From positions 1-36,574 of IMG/VR virus record IMGVR_UViG_3300021093_000196: a stretch of DNA of 36,574 nucleotides. One strand, 5' to 3'. How positions within the stretch are numbered: position 1 is the stretch's first letter; each line of letters begins with the position of its first letter. The position numbers and the translations under genes are program-made. Origin of the DNA: a virus. Shown in pieces: positions 35,593 to 36,574 of the stretch. Under the pieces are notes generated by a model that was not told the DNA's origin, did not search any database, and saw only the letters and a program-made list of their open reading frames with translations.

Positions 35593-35856
35593 ATGAAAAT
35601 AGATAAAAATTCAAAAACTTATAGTAATGATTATGATAAATATTTAGAGGTTAATGAATCTTTACAAAAAGAAGAACCTGGATATTTAGAGGTTGCTAAA
35701 GTTATAATTATTGGAGAAGCACCAGCTAAAAGAGCACAAGCTGCAAAGGCAATTAAAACTAAAGATACTAAAACATTAGAAGGAATGACTCTTGGTGATG
35801 TTGCAACTCCTAGTGAATTAAAATTATTAAAAGATAAAAATAAAAATAAACCATAA
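35593..35856 (+). CDS. Small protein with MKIDKNxKxYxNxYDKY start, copy 2
   Basis: Eighty-seven residues starting MKIDKNSKTYSNDYDKY, the same N-terminal motif as the preceding gene, then an unrelated Ala/Lys-rich body (AKVIIIGEAPAKRAQAAKAI, KDTKTLEGMTLGDVATPS). The shared start suggests either a partial duplication or a common targeting tag. Function unknown. Confidence 0.7.
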   Translation: MKIDKNSKTYSNDYDKYLEVNESLQKEEPGYLEVAKVIIIGEAPAKRAQAAKAIKTKDTKTLEGMTLGDVATPSELKLLKDKNKNKP

Positions 35857-35861
35857 GATAA

Positions 35862-36574
35862 ATGCCAGCAACAGATTTAATATCACCGTTTACTGTTAGT
35901 TGTGCTGGAGGTTTAGTTCTTAATAAAGATGTTTTTTCAATGCAACCTGGTGAAGCACTTCAGCTTCAAAATTTTGAACCAGACATTGAAGGTGGATACA
36001 GAAGAATTAATGGAACAACAAAGTTTAATAGTAATATAGTTCCGCAAGTATCACTAGCAACTGAAAGAGTTGTAATGAGTGCTATATTTAATGGTCAAGT
36101 ATATGCTGCTAGGGGAGGAAGTATTCATAGAGGCGGAACAACTGGATCTTGGACTTCTGTTATAACTGGTCTTACAACTCCTGTAAAAAATTATACTCAT
36201 AGAATTTTAAATTTTGATGGAACTGAAAAAATAGTTATTTGCACAGGTGTTGATCAATTTGCACGATCAATTAATACATCAAATACTGTTACAGTTATTA
36301 ATGCTGCTAATGCTCCAGAATTTCCTAAATTTGTAGAGGTATTTAGAGATCACGTATTTTATGCTGGAATGTCAGCAACTCCACAAACTGTTACATTTTC
36401 AGAACCATTTAATGAAGATGGATTTTTAGCTGGAAGTGGTGCTGGAACATTTAAAGTAGATAGCACTGTTGTTGGATTAAAAGTATTTAGAGATATACTA
36501 TATATTTTTTGTGAAGATAAAATTTATAAATTAGCTGGATCATCTTCAGCAAATTTTGTTGTGCAACCTGTTAC
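35862..36574 (+). CDS. Tail/stabilization protein, 3' end outside the window
   Basis: The ATG at 35862 opens a frame that runs off the window; 237 residues are visible. MPATDLISPFTVSCAGGLVL, MQPGEALQLQNFEPDIEGGY and RRINGTTKFN are followed by repeated strand blades (VVMSAIFNGQVYAARGGSIH, VVGLKVFRDILYIFCEDKIY). This start and blade pattern resembles podovirus tail stabilization proteins (P22 gp10-like or tail tubular B-like propellers) that follow the connector. It would extend the tail from the connector ring. Confidence 0.75.
   Translation, partial: MPATDLISPFTVSCAGGLVLNKDVFSMQPGEALQLQNFEPDIEGGYRRINGTTKFNSNIVPQVSLATERVVMSAIFNGQVYAARGGSIHRGGTTGSWTSVITGLTTPVKNYTHRILNFDGTEKIVICTGVDQFARSINTSNTVTVINAANAPEFPKFVEVFRDHVFYAGMSATPQTVTFSEPFNEDGFLAGSGAGTFKVDSTVVGLKVFRDILYIFCEDKIYKLAGSSSANFVVQPV

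Noticed and set aside
1-36574. Integrase, repressor/excisionase pair or attachment site
   Set aside because: No recombinase signature or tRNA-like att sequence was found, so a temperate lifestyle is not supported within this window.
1-36574. tRNA genes and CRISPR arrays
   Set aside because: No cloverleaf-compatible sequence was recognised by eye, and no regularly spaced repeats with unique spacers; the three palindromes at 21.2 kb are too few and irregular.
1-36574. T7-type RNA polymerase and its promoters
   Set aside because: No single-subunit RNA polymerase gene is visible, and the promoters read as host sigma-70 type. The missing part of the genome could still hold one.

Overview
The window looks like most of the genome of a lytic, short-tailed (podovirus-type) marine phage. 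It is very AT-rich and densely packed, with many very small genes, frequent TAATG and ATGA start/stop overlaps, and no integrase or phage RNA polymerase. The best lineage marker is a family A DNA polymerase with a DnaJ-type CxxCxGxG zinc-finger segment inserted between its exonuclease and polymerase halves. That trait is known from the HMO-2011 group, whose members infect SAR116 and SAR11 bacteria. The AT-rich composition, an S-adenosylmethionine decarboxylase gene and an Hsp20 gene fit a pelagiphage-like virus. The lineage is an inference from gene content; no search was run.

Layout. Bases 1-2732, plus strand: the end of an unidentified gene, speD, four small basic proteins, a membrane-anchored glucosaminidase-type lysin and a terminator. 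Bases 2744-21118, minus strand: the early and middle genes. Read from right to left, these are a string of tiny membrane and accessory proteins (21.1-16.0 kb), small zinc-binding and unknown proteins (15.9-11.4 kb), then primase, helicase, DNA polymerase, an SSB-like protein, a Cas4/RecB-like nuclease, a second PD-(D/E)XK nuclease, a metallophosphoesterase and a DUF3310 protein. Bases 21119-21384: a control region with palindromic operators between two divergent promoters. Bases 21385-22269: one rightward gene of unknown function with its own terminator. Bases 22270-22912: a repeat-rich non-coding region ending in two divergent promoters. Bases 22913-36574, plus strand: the morphogenesis genes, namely small and large terminase, portal, a Hint-domain protein, an acetyltransferase-like protein, scaffold, major capsid, a decoration-like protein, Hsp20, the head-tail connector and a tail/stabilization protein that runs off the window.

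Control. With no phage RNA polymerase in view, transcription probably relies on the host sigma-70 enzyme, and many near-consensus TTGACA-N17-TATAAT promoters can be read. The most unusual signal is in the minus-strand early region. Three promoters there (16.8, 17.9 and 18.8 kb) sit directly against an intrinsic terminator, so that the predicted RNA start falls inside the first arm of the terminator hairpin. Such a unit could stop transcription arriving from upstream while sparing the RNA it starts itself. Other promoters also have a stem-loop at the start point, and at 21.15 kb a 17-bp palindrome fills the whole promoter spacer. I consider this compact promoter/hairpin architecture the best candidate for an undescribed system here.
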